Assembly (NCBI GenBank): GCA_963814905.1
Contig: CAWFEM010000015.1
Span: 62,001-126,000, forward strand
Origin: DASWJZ01 sp963814905
Lineage (GTDB): Bacteria > Pseudomonadota > Alphaproteobacteria > Rhizobiales > Afifellaceae
DNA length: 64,000 bases
Direction of reading: 5' to 3'
The position numbers and the translations under genes were made by a program. The notes under the pieces were generated by a model, which was given only the letters and a program-made list of their open reading frames with translations, was not told the DNA's origin and did no database searches. Positions within the stretch are counted from its first letter, which is position 1, and every line of letters starts with the position of its first letter. Shown here one piece after another: positions 52,006 to 62,022 of the stretch.

Positions 52006-52797
52006 ATGATCTTGTTCAGCAGAATTTCCCTGCTCGCGGGCGCGCTGCTGCTGGCGCTCGGTTCGGGCGTCGCCGCCGCCCAGACGCCCCCGGTCCCCGT
52101 TTCGATCGAGCCGGCGCCGGACTTCGACTACATCCAGCAGGCCGCCTCGATGGCGTTCGACGGCACGACCCTGACGCTCTCCGGGCTGGCGCCGTCCACG
52201 ATCTATTTCTCCGACCGGCCGTACCGGGAAACCGGGCAGGTCGACACCCCGAGCTTCCTGGCGCTCTGGGCAGAGGGCGGCTCGTTTGCCGGCGACGCGC
52301 CCAACGCCGCCATCACCGCCATGAGCGCGCCCGATGCGCAGCCGGCCGTGGTCGAGCTGACCTCGGCGGAGCTCGACGGCGCGGACGTCAAATATTCGGT
52401 CAAGGTGCTGTCGGGCGACCTGCCCAGCAGCGCCACCGACATCGCGATCTTCGTCGATCGTGGCGACCGGCCGCGCCGCACGTCGTACAGCGGCAGCGTC
52501 AAGGGCACCTACTATCCCGTTCACCCGCTGCCGGGGCCGTACTGCTATCACGACCCGCAGGCGCCGGAGTGCCATTATCATCCATACCACCCGTACCAGC
52601 CCTACTATCCGCCGTACCACCCCTACTATCCGGGCGCCTACGCGGCCGGGGTCGCGACCGGCGCAGCGATTGCAAGCGCCAACCAGCCGCAGCCCGTCTA
52701 CTACGTCTATGCGATCCCGACGGGTCAGCTCCCGCCCAATTGCTACATCAACAGCACGCACACTGAGATGATCTGCACGGTGCCGCTGAAGCAGTGA
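52006..52797 (+). CDS. Secreted Tyr/His/Pro-rich protein
   Basis: A 263-residue protein with a signal peptide (ISLLAGALLLALGSGVAAAQ) and GAGGAGG before ATG 52006. Residues about 25-160 look like a beta-rich domain (FDGTTLTLSGLAPSTIYFSDRPYR, GDLPSSATDIAIFVD). Residues 185-215 are tandem aromatic repeats of the type YHPYHPYQPYYPPYHPYYP, followed by a hydrophobic glycine/alanine segment and a Cys-containing end (PNCYINSTHTEMICTV). The aromatic/His repeat could bind metal or surfaces. Family not recognised. Confidence 0.75.
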   Translation: MILFSRISLLAGALLLALGSGVAAAQTPPVPVSIEPAPDFDYIQQAASMAFDGTTLTLSGLAPSTIYFSDRPYRETGQVDTPSFLALWAEGGSFAGDAPNAAITAMSAPDAQPAVVELTSAELDGADVKYSVKVLSGDLPSSATDIAIFVDRGDRPRRTSYSGSVKGTYYPVHPLPGPYCYHDPQAPECHYHPYHPYQPYYPPYHPYYPGAYAAGVATGAAIASANQPQPVYYVYAIPTGQLPPNCYINSTHTEMICTVPLKQ

Positions 52798-52862
52798 CAC
52801 GACAGCAGTGAACCGACGCAGGCCGGGCCGGCGTCGCCGGCTCGGTCGCGCGGCGGCCGCCG

Positions 52863-54188
52863 TCAAGGCGACGAGCCCGCCCATCGTCTGATCTGAATCG
52901 GCCGCTCGCGGCCCTTCACATGAACCGCCTCGACAGGGCCGAAGCCTTCGTCCGCGCCGCTTTTGTCAAGCGTCGCCGCGTCGATGACGATCTCGCCGCG
53001 ATGCGCCTCGGTGCAAAGCCGCGCGGCAACGTTCACCGAATCTCCGATCACCGTGTAGTCACGGCGCGCCTCCGGGCCGATCGGGCCGGAAATCGCCGGC
53101 CCCGTGAAAACACCGACACCGACGCCGCGCGGCAGCCCGGCGCGTTCCACCTCGTCCTGGATGTCGCGCGCCGCGGCGATCGCGCGGCCCTCCTTCCCCT
53201 CGCCCTCGAAGCGCGCGAGAAGCGCGTCGCCGATCAGCTTGTCGACGTCGCCGCCGTGGCGCGTCACGCATTCGATCTGAAGCGTCATCGCGCGGTTCAG
53301 GAAGGCGACCACGGCTTCCGGCGTTTCCGTCTCGGAGAGCTCCGTGAAGCCGCGTACGTCGGAATAGAGCAGCGACAGTTCGAGCCGCTCAAGCGGCACC
53401 TCACCGCCACGCGGCGCGGCACGCACCGCGCCGACCGCGCTCGACGACATGAAGCTTTCAAGCCGCGCGGAAAGCTCCCGCACCCGCTCGGCGCGGAAAT
53501 CGATGCCGCCCTGCGCCCGCCTGATCAGGAAGCCGAGCACCGCCAGCAGGCCAATCAGAAGCAGCCCCGGCACAAGCGTCGGAATGACGAGCGCGCGCGC
53601 CAGGATGGCGCGGAGCTCGCCGGCCGGCCAATAAATCTCCATTACCAGGCCGACCGCGCCGTCGGCTCTTTGCAGCGGCACGTAGAATTCGTTGTAGCGC
53701 GTGCCGTCGGCCTCTTCGTGCGGCAGCAGGGCGCGCTCCCCCTCGGTGAGCGCGGCGGTCAGCGCTTCGTTCTTCTCGATCTGGCCGATCTCCGCCGCGT
53801 CCGTGCTGAAGACGGCCCTGCCGGCCGGGTCGTAGACCTTGAGCTGCTGCAGCCCACGCTCCACGGCGGCGTCGCCGAAGAGCGCGACGAGCTTCGCGCG
53901 CTCGCCGGCATCGGCCTCGCCCGCAAGAAGGTGCGGCCAGGCCGACGGCGCCTTCATGTCGATCTCCGCCGCGATCTCGTCGACCCGGCGGGCGGCGAAC
54001 TCCATGTGGATATCGCGCACCGCCTGCCGCACCGACAGCGCCATCAGGAGCACGAGGGAGACGACGAAGAGCCCCATCAGCGGCAGAACGCGCCGCCGAT
54101 AGCGCCGCGCCAGCGGGAACGGGCGCTCCGCCACGTCGTCTGAAAGTTCGCGATACGGCTTGGGCGCGTCGGCGCGGCTCATGGCCAA
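52863..54188 (-). CDS. Class III adenylate/guanylate cyclase, membrane-bound
   Basis: A 441-residue protein. Helix 1 is about residues 35-55 (VLPLMGLFVVSLVLLMAL), then an extracytoplasmic sensor of about 140 residues (ending near VGLVMEIYWPAG), helix 2 near residues 205-225, and a catalytic domain from residue 260. The catalytic part has LLYSDVRGFTELSE (metal Asp; a second usually lies further on), LIGDALLARFEG and YTVIGDSVNVAARL, the class III cyclase pattern. It makes cAMP or cGMP in response to a periplasmic cue. The cue is unknown. Confidence 0.88.
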   Translation of the reverse strand: MAMSRADAPKPYRELSDDVAERPFPLARRYRRRVLPLMGLFVVSLVLLMALSVRQAVRDIHMEFAARRVDEIAAEIDMKAPSAWPHLLAGEADAGERAKLVALFGDAAVERGLQQLKVYDPAGRAVFSTDAAEIGQIEKNEALTAALTEGERALLPHEEADGTRYNEFYVPLQRADGAVGLVMEIYWPAGELRAILARALVIPTLVPGLLLIGLLAVLGFLIRRAQGGIDFRAERVRELSARLESFMSSSAVGAVRAAPRGGEVPLERLELSLLYSDVRGFTELSETETPEAVVAFLNRAMTLQIECVTRHGGDVDKLIGDALLARFEGEGKEGRAIAAARDIQDEVERAGLPRGVGVGVFTGPAISGPIGPEARRDYTVIGDSVNVAARLCTEAHRGEIVIDAATLDKSGADEGFGPVEAVHVKGRERPIQIRRWAGSSP

Positions 54189-54301
54189 GAACTCCGGCTC
54201 GAAGGCCGAATGAGCCTAACCGGGGATCGACGCTCCATCTACCGGGGGCCCCATGTCCGCGCGCGACGGGCGCATGGGGTGCCGCGAGAGCCGCTCTCGC
54301 G

Positions 54302-55417
54302 TCAGCGGCAGTACCATTCCTTGGTGTGGGTCTTGCGGTCCACGAAGTGCCAATAGGCGTGCTTGCCGCCGCAATCGGGTGGCGGACCCGCCGGCCAATC
54401 GGACCGGCGGGCGCTCTTCACCGGCTTTGGCTTGGGCTTTTCTTCAGGCTTCGCCTGCGCGGTGTCCTCGGAGGCATCCTTTGCGCCCGGCACCGGGATG
54501 GGCGGGGCGAGCGCCACGAGATCGAGCACCGCCTCCGGCAGGGTCTTGCGCAAGATCGGCGTTTCGTCCGCGCGCACGAGCGAGGCGATCGTCTCGCAGC
54601 CGTCGGGCTCCGCAGCGATGTCGTCGAGCGATGCCACCCAGTCGCGCGGGCACTCGACGGCGTCCTTCGGCCAGAGCGCTTCGGCGTCCTCAGGGGCCGC
54701 GCCCTCGGGGCGATCCGCGGTTTGATCTGCGGGTGGGCCGGAAACCGTGTCTGCCGCCGCCGCAGTCACCGCCGCCGGTGTCACAGACGCCGTGGTCTCA
54801 GGCTGGCGAACGACGACGTCGCGCGGAGCCGGATCAAGCGGCACCGGCGCGGGATCGGCGGGAGCGGCACTTACCGAAGCCGTCTCGATCGCCGGCGGTT
54901 CGGCCGGCGCGGAGTTATCTTCGACGGTCAGCGTCGGCGGGGGTGCGGGCGCCGGTATCACGACCGCCGTCGTTTCGCGCGCCACCGGCTCGACGGTCCC
55001 CGATGCGAGCGGCGCGGCCACGACGGGCTCGGTGACCGGCTCGGGCGTCACGGGCTCGACCACAGCAAGCTCACGCGCGGCGACTTCCGTGGGCGGCACG
55101 GATTCCAATGAGGCGTCGCTTTGCTCTGCCGGTGCGGGGCTCAGGCCAGAGGCGGGGACGATAATGGTCTCGCCGAGCGTCGCCACGCTTCCCGCCGCTC
55201 CTTGTTGCGAAGCGCTGGCGCGCGGGGGGCCGCCCGGATCGACGAACAGGGCATTGCTCGACACGATCGCCATGATGACGCCCGCGAGGCCGACAATGCC
55301 GGCGCTTTTCAGGATGATGGGCCGCATCTCGCGCCAACTCGGCCAACCCGCCTCCGGGGCTTGTTGACGATAAGCCGATCGCGCGCCGCTCGAGCCGTAA
55401 CGAGGCCGAATACTCAC
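54302..55417 (-). CDS. Single-pass membrane protein with long Pro/Ala-rich region
   Basis: A 371-residue protein. Residues 33-55 form one membrane helix (ILKSAGIVGLAGVIMAIVSS). Residues 60-250 are a Pro/Ala/Thr/Val-rich low-complexity stretch likely spanning the periplasm. The C-terminal part has CPRDWVASLDDIAAEPDGCETIASL, a KPEEKPKPKP linker, and a final small Cys motif (PPDCGGKHAYWHF with ending WYCR). It resembles a cell-envelope-spanning anchor, but I do not recognise the family. It lies between the cyclase and a small hypothetical gene in the same direction. Confidence 0.65.
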   Translation of the reverse strand: MSIRPRYGSSGARSAYRQQAPEAGWPSWREMRPIILKSAGIVGLAGVIMAIVSSNALFVDPGGPPRASASQQGAAGSVATLGETIIVPASGLSPAPAEQSDASLESVPPTEVAARELAVVEPVTPEPVTEPVVAAPLASGTVEPVARETTAVVIPAPAPPPTLTVEDNSAPAEPPAIETASVSAAPADPAPVPLDPAPRDVVVRQPETTASVTPAAVTAAAADTVSGPPADQTADRPEGAAPEDAEALWPKDAVECPRDWVASLDDIAAEPDGCETIASLVRADETPILRKTLPEAVLDLVALAPPIPVPGAKDASEDTAQAKPEEKPKPKPVKSARRSDWPAGPPPDCGGKHAYWHFVDRKTHTKEWYCR

Positions 55418-55542
55418 AACGCAAACCTCAAATACGCAGGTTTTCCGTTACCCTTAACGAAAAATGAACATGCGGAGAAGGCGATGTTGAGGCAGGCGCG
55501 GACAAATTGACTGCGCGGCTTTCTTTCGCCGTGGAGGCGCGC

Positions 55543-55833
55543 CTAGTGCGCCTCCGCCCGGGCGCGCGTCGAGGCGATGGCGTCGAGCGCCATCTCGGAA
55601 AGCCGCTCCCATTCCTTCAACGCAAAGTTGTGGAGCGCGGTCTTATCGCGGCCCGATTCCAGGCTTTCGCGCAGGAGGTCGAGCTCTGCCAGGAAGAGCT
55701 CGGCATTGAAGGCGGGGACGTCGCTCGTGATGCGCCGCATCAGGATGCGCAAGAACTGCCGCTGCATCGTTCCTTGCAAGAGCATGATCTCGCCGAGGGC
55801 GTCGATATCCGCCGATTGGGCCGTCTCTGTCAT
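55543..55833 (-). CDS. Small helical hypothetical protein
   Basis: A 96-residue protein from ATG 55833. It appears all-helical (IDALGEIMLLQGTMQRQFLRIL, AELFLAELDLLRESLESGRDKTALH, EWERLSEMALDAI) with no motif I recognise. The open frame extends 30 residues upstream, without a convincing ribosome site. It stands alone, 17 bases from a GCCGGAT-CTG-ATCCGGC palindrome at 55850-55866. Confidence 0.55.
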   Translation of the reverse strand: MTETAQSADIDALGEIMLLQGTMQRQFLRILMRRITSDVPAFNAELFLAELDLLRESLESGRDKTALHNFALKEWERLSEMALDAIASTRARAEAH

Positions 55834-56143
55834 GATTTTCCTTCCCGCAGCCGGATCTGATCCGGCCCGTAGGGGTTCTCGCGTGAGAGGACCGTCGCAG
55901 ATTTCCGCGCCTCGGTCCAACACGCGTCGCGCATCCTCTCTTTTGCCGCCTAAAGACGGGATTTTAGCGAGATGATTACCGCTTCAGTGAGTTCTTGCCT
56001 TCTAACTATCTCCGCGAGTTCTGTGATGGAACGAGTGCGCGGCATCAAATGCGCGTTTCTAGGGCGGCAAGACGCACGAGCGAAGACTGGACGCGGCGAT
56101 CCTCAGGCGCGCAAACGCCTGTTCTTGAACTTTGGAGTGACGC
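55834..56143. promoter_or_regulatory. Divergent intergenic region
   Basis: A 310-base gap between the small helical gene and the EAL gene with no supported coding frame. It holds the palindrome GCCGGAT-CTG-ATCCGGC (55850-55866), a possible operator for the leftward gene, and a moderately AT-rich patch at 55940-56020. No clear -35/-10 pair was identified. Confidence 0.35.
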
Positions 56144-58609
56144 ATGACGGCGACGCACCGCATCCTGATCGTCGAAGACTCCGATGACGACGCGCAGTTG
56201 CTCCTGCGCGAACTGCGTCGAGAAGACATCGAGCCCAGCTTCCGTCGAGTCGAGACCCTCACCGGCATCCGAGAGGCGCTGCAAGAGCAGGTGTGGGACA
56301 TCGTGATCTCCGACTTCAATCTGCCGGAGCAGAGCTTCCCCGAGATCATGAGCACCGTACGGGAGCTCGACCCGGACGTGCCGGTAATCGTTGTGTCGGG
56401 ATCGATCGGCGAGGAGAACGTCGTCGCGCTCATGCGAGGAGGCGTGGCGGACTTTGTCTATAAGGGCAATCTGAAACGCCTCGCTCCTGCCATCCAGCGT
56501 GAGCTCAAGGCTGCCGCCGCGCGCGTCGCCAGCCGCGAGAGCGATCAACGCTTTCGCGACATCGTCGAGGTCTCCGGCGACTGGATATGGGAGACCGACG
56601 CGGACCACCGCTATACCTTCTTCTCCGCGCGCTTCAATGAAGCCGACTGGGCCGATTCAGCCAGTCTCGGCAAGACTGCGTGGGAGCTCGCCGGCGCCAA
56701 CCTCGATGAAGACGGACACTGGCGGGCGCACCTCACCGAGCTTGAAGCGCACAGGACGTTTCGCAACTTCCTCTTCTCGATTGTCGCGCGCTCCGGCTCG
56801 CGCCACCACGTCTCGATCAGCGGCGTACCTGTCTTCGACCGCGAAGGCGCCTTCCGCGGCTACCGCGGCACGGCCACCGACGAGACGCCCATCGTGAGTG
56901 CGTTCTGGCGCGCGGAAGAGGCCGAGGCGCTGCTTCGCGACGCCACAGAGAGCATCTCGGAAGGCTTCGTGATCTTCGATCCGGAAGACCGGATCGTCAT
57001 GGCCAACGAGGCGTTCCGCAAGCTCTATTCCGAAGTCGCCGACCACGTTCAACCCGGCGTGTCCTTCGAGGAGTTCGTTCAGGCGGCCATCGAGCGCGGC
57101 GTCTACCCCGATGCGAAGGGAAAGGAGTCGGAGTGGCTTGATACGAGGCTTGAGGAGCACCAGGCGTCGGCAGGCAGCGTCGTCCACAAACTCGCCAATG
57201 GACGCTGGGTCATGGTCACGGAGCGTCGCATGAGCAATGGCGGCATCGCCGGTCTCCGCATGGACATCTCGGCGCTCAAGAAAGCGGAAGCGCAGCGCGA
57301 TCATCTCGCGGGTCACGACGCGGTCACCGGGCTTCCGAATACCTCCGTGTTCACCGAGCATCTCTCGCGCGCGATCGCGAGCATCGCCGATTCCAACGAA
57401 ACCGTCGCCATCGCGTCTCTCGGGCTCACGTCGCTCGCCGACATCCACGACAGTCACGGCCTCGACGCCGGCGAGGCGGCGATTCGCGAAATTGCCCGCC
57501 GTCTCTGCGACGTGGTCTCGCCGGGCGAGACGGTCTCGCATATCGGCGCGGGGCAATTCCTGGTGCTGCGCATGGGGGGAGAGAAGGATCCCGCGTCGGC
57601 GGATTCGATCAACGATCTGCTTGCGCCCTTCGCCGAGGGGTTCACGCTCAGCGGCGCGGAGCTGCCGTTTCGCATCGCTCTTGGCGTCAGCGTTGCGGCG
57701 CATGACGGCCACGACGCGGAAACGATGATCCGCAACGCAACGACCGCGATGCAGCGGGCAAAGCAACACCCCTCGCCAAGCTGCCAGTTCTACAATTCCG
57801 CGATGACCGATGCGGCGGTTATACGCTCCACGCTGGAGAGCGACCTGCGCCACGCGATCGACAACGACGAGTTTACGCTCGCCTATCAGCCGCAGGTGAA
57901 CACGCACAATTACAAGCTGGTCGGCGCCGAAGCACTGCTTCGCTGGAACCATCCGAAGCGTGGACCGATGCCGCCCTGCGACTTCATCCCGATCGCCGAG
58001 GAGACCGGACTCATCCGGCCGATCGGCGAGCACGTGCTCCGGCTTGCCTGCCGGCAGGCGAAGCTCTGGCGCGAGCGCGGAGGGCGCATCCCGCTCGCCG
58101 TTAATATCTCCGCGGTTCAGCTTGCCGAACCCGATTTCCACAAGACGGTTGTCTCTATTGTCAGCGACGCCGATCTACCGGCCGAGGCGGTCGTGCTGGA
58201 GCTGACCGAAAGCGCCATCCTGCGCGACGTCGAAGCCGCCACGCACACCATGCAAAAGCTGGCCGGCGACGGTATCCGTTTCTCGCTCGACGATTTCGGG
58301 ATCGAGCACTCCGCGCTCAGCCATCTGTCCGACCTGCCGTTCGATACGGTGAAGATCGATCGCGCCTTCGTCACCCGGATGATCAGGAGCCGCGGACACG
58401 CGGCGCTGAACCAGGCGATCGTCGCAATGATCCATTCGCTCGGGATGACGGCGGTCGCCGAAGGCATCGAGGAGCCGAGCCAGCTCATCTATCTGCAGGC
58501 CTATGGCTGCGACGTGCTGCAGGGCTATCTCTTCAGCCGCCCGGTTCCGGCCGAAGAGTTCGCGCCGATGCTCGCGGCGGGCATCGTCCCCCCGGCGGTC
58601 GGCGGATGA
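56144..58609 (+). CDS. REC-PAS-(degenerate GGDEF)-EAL signalling protein
   Basis: An 821-residue protein. A receiver domain covers about 1-125 (ILIVEDSDDDA, IVISDFNLPEQ with phospho-acceptor Asp, VIVVSGS). PAS-like domains cover about 135-250 and 265-380 (WIWETDADHRYTFFSARF; GFVIFDPEDRIVMANEAFRKLY). A GGDEF-like domain covers 390-550. Its core reads IGAGQFLVL instead of GGDEF, so cyclase activity is unlikely. An EAL domain covers 560-805 with an intact AEALLRW, NISAVQL, ELTES, DDFGIEHSALSHL and AEGIEEPSQL, predicting c-di-GMP phosphodiesterase activity. ATG 56144 is preceded by GGAGTGACGC. Confidence 0.88.
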   Translation: MTATHRILIVEDSDDDAQLLLRELRREDIEPSFRRVETLTGIREALQEQVWDIVISDFNLPEQSFPEIMSTVRELDPDVPVIVVSGSIGEENVVALMRGGVADFVYKGNLKRLAPAIQRELKAAAARVASRESDQRFRDIVEVSGDWIWETDADHRYTFFSARFNEADWADSASLGKTAWELAGANLDEDGHWRAHLTELEAHRTFRNFLFSIVARSGSRHHVSISGVPVFDREGAFRGYRGTATDETPIVSAFWRAEEAEALLRDATESISEGFVIFDPEDRIVMANEAFRKLYSEVADHVQPGVSFEEFVQAAIERGVYPDAKGKESEWLDTRLEEHQASAGSVVHKLANGRWVMVTERRMSNGGIAGLRMDISALKKAEAQRDHLAGHDAVTGLPNTSVFTEHLSRAIASIADSNETVAIASLGLTSLADIHDSHGLDAGEAAIREIARRLCDVVSPGETVSHIGAGQFLVLRMGGEKDPASADSINDLLAPFAEGFTLSGAELPFRIALGVSVAAHDGHDAETMIRNATTAMQRAKQHPSPSCQFYNSAMTDAAVIRSTLESDLRHAIDNDEFTLAYQPQVNTHNYKLVGAEALLRWNHPKRGPMPPCDFIPIAEETGLIRPIGEHVLRLACRQAKLWRERGGRIPLAVNISAVQLAEPDFHKTVVSIVSDADLPAEAVVLELTESAILRDVEAATHTMQKLAGDGIRFSLDDFGIEHSALSHLSDLPFDTVKIDRAFVTRMIRSRGHAALNQAIVAMIHSLGMTAVAEGIEEPSQLIYLQAYGCDVLQGYLFSRPVPAEEFAPMLAAGIVPPAVGG

Positions 58610-58796
58610 TGCGCTGCTCAACAGCGCAGGCGGAGCACGTCAAACGCTCCGAAGCGGCGTGAACGGCGGGCGCCGCGAAGGCGCTTTGATGGCCGCTGAC
58701 GCGCCCGCATACCGGTAAGGCGCGCAGCCTCTTGTTCCTGCCTGGCGTGACAGGCAAGAATGCTCGCCCGTCATCCGTCATCCGGAAAGAAAACCC

Positions 58797-59732
58797 ATGC
58801 GGCGGTCCGCCCTCGTTTCACTCGCCTTCCTGACCATGCTCACATTCGCCCCCGCCGCGATCGCCGATGACGGCGACGTCGCCGGGTCGAAGGACTATCC
58901 CGGCATCGGCCGCTTCGCGGGGAGCGTCATCACCGGCTATGACTCGAAGGACTTCGACGCCACACGGCTACAGACCGCGCCCTTCAAGAACGACCAGCCC
59001 ACCGCCGAGAAGCGGCCGGAGGGCAAGATCACCCGTATCGCCTACCGCACCGGCGCCGGACCTTCGATCCTCGAAGTCTCGCGTAATTTCGAGACGCAGC
59101 TTCAAAGCGCCGGCTTTGAGACACTCTATGCCTGCAACGTCGACGATTGCGGCGGCATTCCCTTCAGCGAGGCGCTCGACATCCTGCCGATCCCGCAGAT
59201 GTGGGTCGATGGCTTCAACTACCGCTACTACTCGGGCCACAAGGCGGGAGAGAACGGCGCGGAGACCTACGCGTCCGTCATCGTCAGCCAGAACAACGAC
59301 GAGATCACCGCCGAGCTCGTCGTCACCGAGGTTGGCGCGATCGAGAACAAGATGGTCGACGCAGCCGCGATGGCGAAGGGGCTGGGCGAGAGCGGGCACG
59401 TCGCGCTCTACGGCATCTATTTCGACACCGACAAGGCAGTCCTCAAATCCGAGAGTCGGCCGACCCTCGATGAGATCGCGAAGCTGCTCGAGGATCAGCC
59501 GGACCTGAAGGTCATCATCGTCGGCCACACCGACAGCCAAGGCGGGTTCGACTACAACATGGAGCTTTCGAAGAAGCGCGCCGCGGCGGTCGCGGCCGAT
59601 CTCGCGAAAACCTACAAGATCGCCTCGGCGCGGCTGCAGACCGCCGGCGTCGGCTACCTGGCGCCGGTCGGCTCGAACGCCACCGACGACGGCCGCGCGA
59701 AAAACCGGCGCGTGGAGCTGGTGGAGCCTTAG
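58797..59732 (+). CDS. OmpA-family outer membrane protein with N-terminal DUF4892-like region
   Basis: A 311-residue protein. A signal peptide (LVSLAFLTMLTFAPAAIADD) is followed by a DUF4892-like part (YPGIGRFAGSVITGYDSKDFDATRL, EVSRNFETQLQSAGFETLYAC, CGGIPFSEAL). The C-terminal OmpA domain has IYFDTDKAVLKSESRPTLDEI, VGHTDSQGGFDYNMELSKKRA and RAKNRRVEL, which bind peptidoglycan through the conserved Asp/Arg pair. ATG 58797 with GGAAAG upstream. It ends at a shared terminator facing rpoD. Confidence 0.88.
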   Translation: MRRSALVSLAFLTMLTFAPAAIADDGDVAGSKDYPGIGRFAGSVITGYDSKDFDATRLQTAPFKNDQPTAEKRPEGKITRIAYRTGAGPSILEVSRNFETQLQSAGFETLYACNVDDCGGIPFSEALDILPIPQMWVDGFNYRYYSGHKAGENGAETYASVIVSQNNDEITAELVVTEVGAIENKMVDAAAMAKGLGESGHVALYGIYFDTDKAVLKSESRPTLDEIAKLLEDQPDLKVIIVGHTDSQGGFDYNMELSKKRAAAVAADLAKTYKIASARLQTAGVGYLAPVGSNATDDGRAKNRRVELVEP

Positions 59733-59745
59733 GGGGAGAAAGAAA

Positions 59746-59766
59746 CAGCCGCCCAACGGGCGGCTG
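59746..59766. terminator. Rho-independent (bidirectional) terminator between ompA-like gene and rpoD
   Basis: CAGCCGCCC (59746-59754) and GGGCGGCTG (59758-59766) form a perfect 9-bp stem with an AAC loop. On the plus strand it is followed by a partly T-rich stretch (CCTTATTCATT); on the minus strand by a TTTCTTTCT-rich stretch. It lies between two convergent genes and probably ends both. Confidence 0.8.
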
Positions 59767-59791
59767 CCTTATTCATTCCTTGCGCTCTCGC

Positions 59792-61855
<2,064 letters not shown>

Positions 61856-62022
61856 CTCGTCTCGCGTCTGAGGTCAGCCCTTGCGGTCGGGGCTGCCGTT
61901 TCCGAAGGAATGACATGGTCCTAAGGCGGTTCCCCTAAAGGTCGCCTTAACCACGCCGCTTCCGATGCCTCGCCTCACGTTTCGCGGCGCCGTCTCGGTC
62001 TCGCCTCCGGCGAACCGGCCCA
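61856..62022 (-). promoter_or_regulatory. dnaG-rpoD intergenic region
   Basis: A 167-base gap between the dnaG end and the rpoD start. No terminator hairpin or clear -35/-10 was seen in it. A promoter for rpoD is plausible here because rpoD is usually transcribed from its own promoters in addition to read-through. Confidence 0.3.

Noticed and set aside
55850..55866. Terminator at GCCGGAT-CTG-ATCCGGC
   Set aside because: It lies upstream of a gene start, has no T-run and a three-base loop. An operator is more likely, so it was only noted in the gap.
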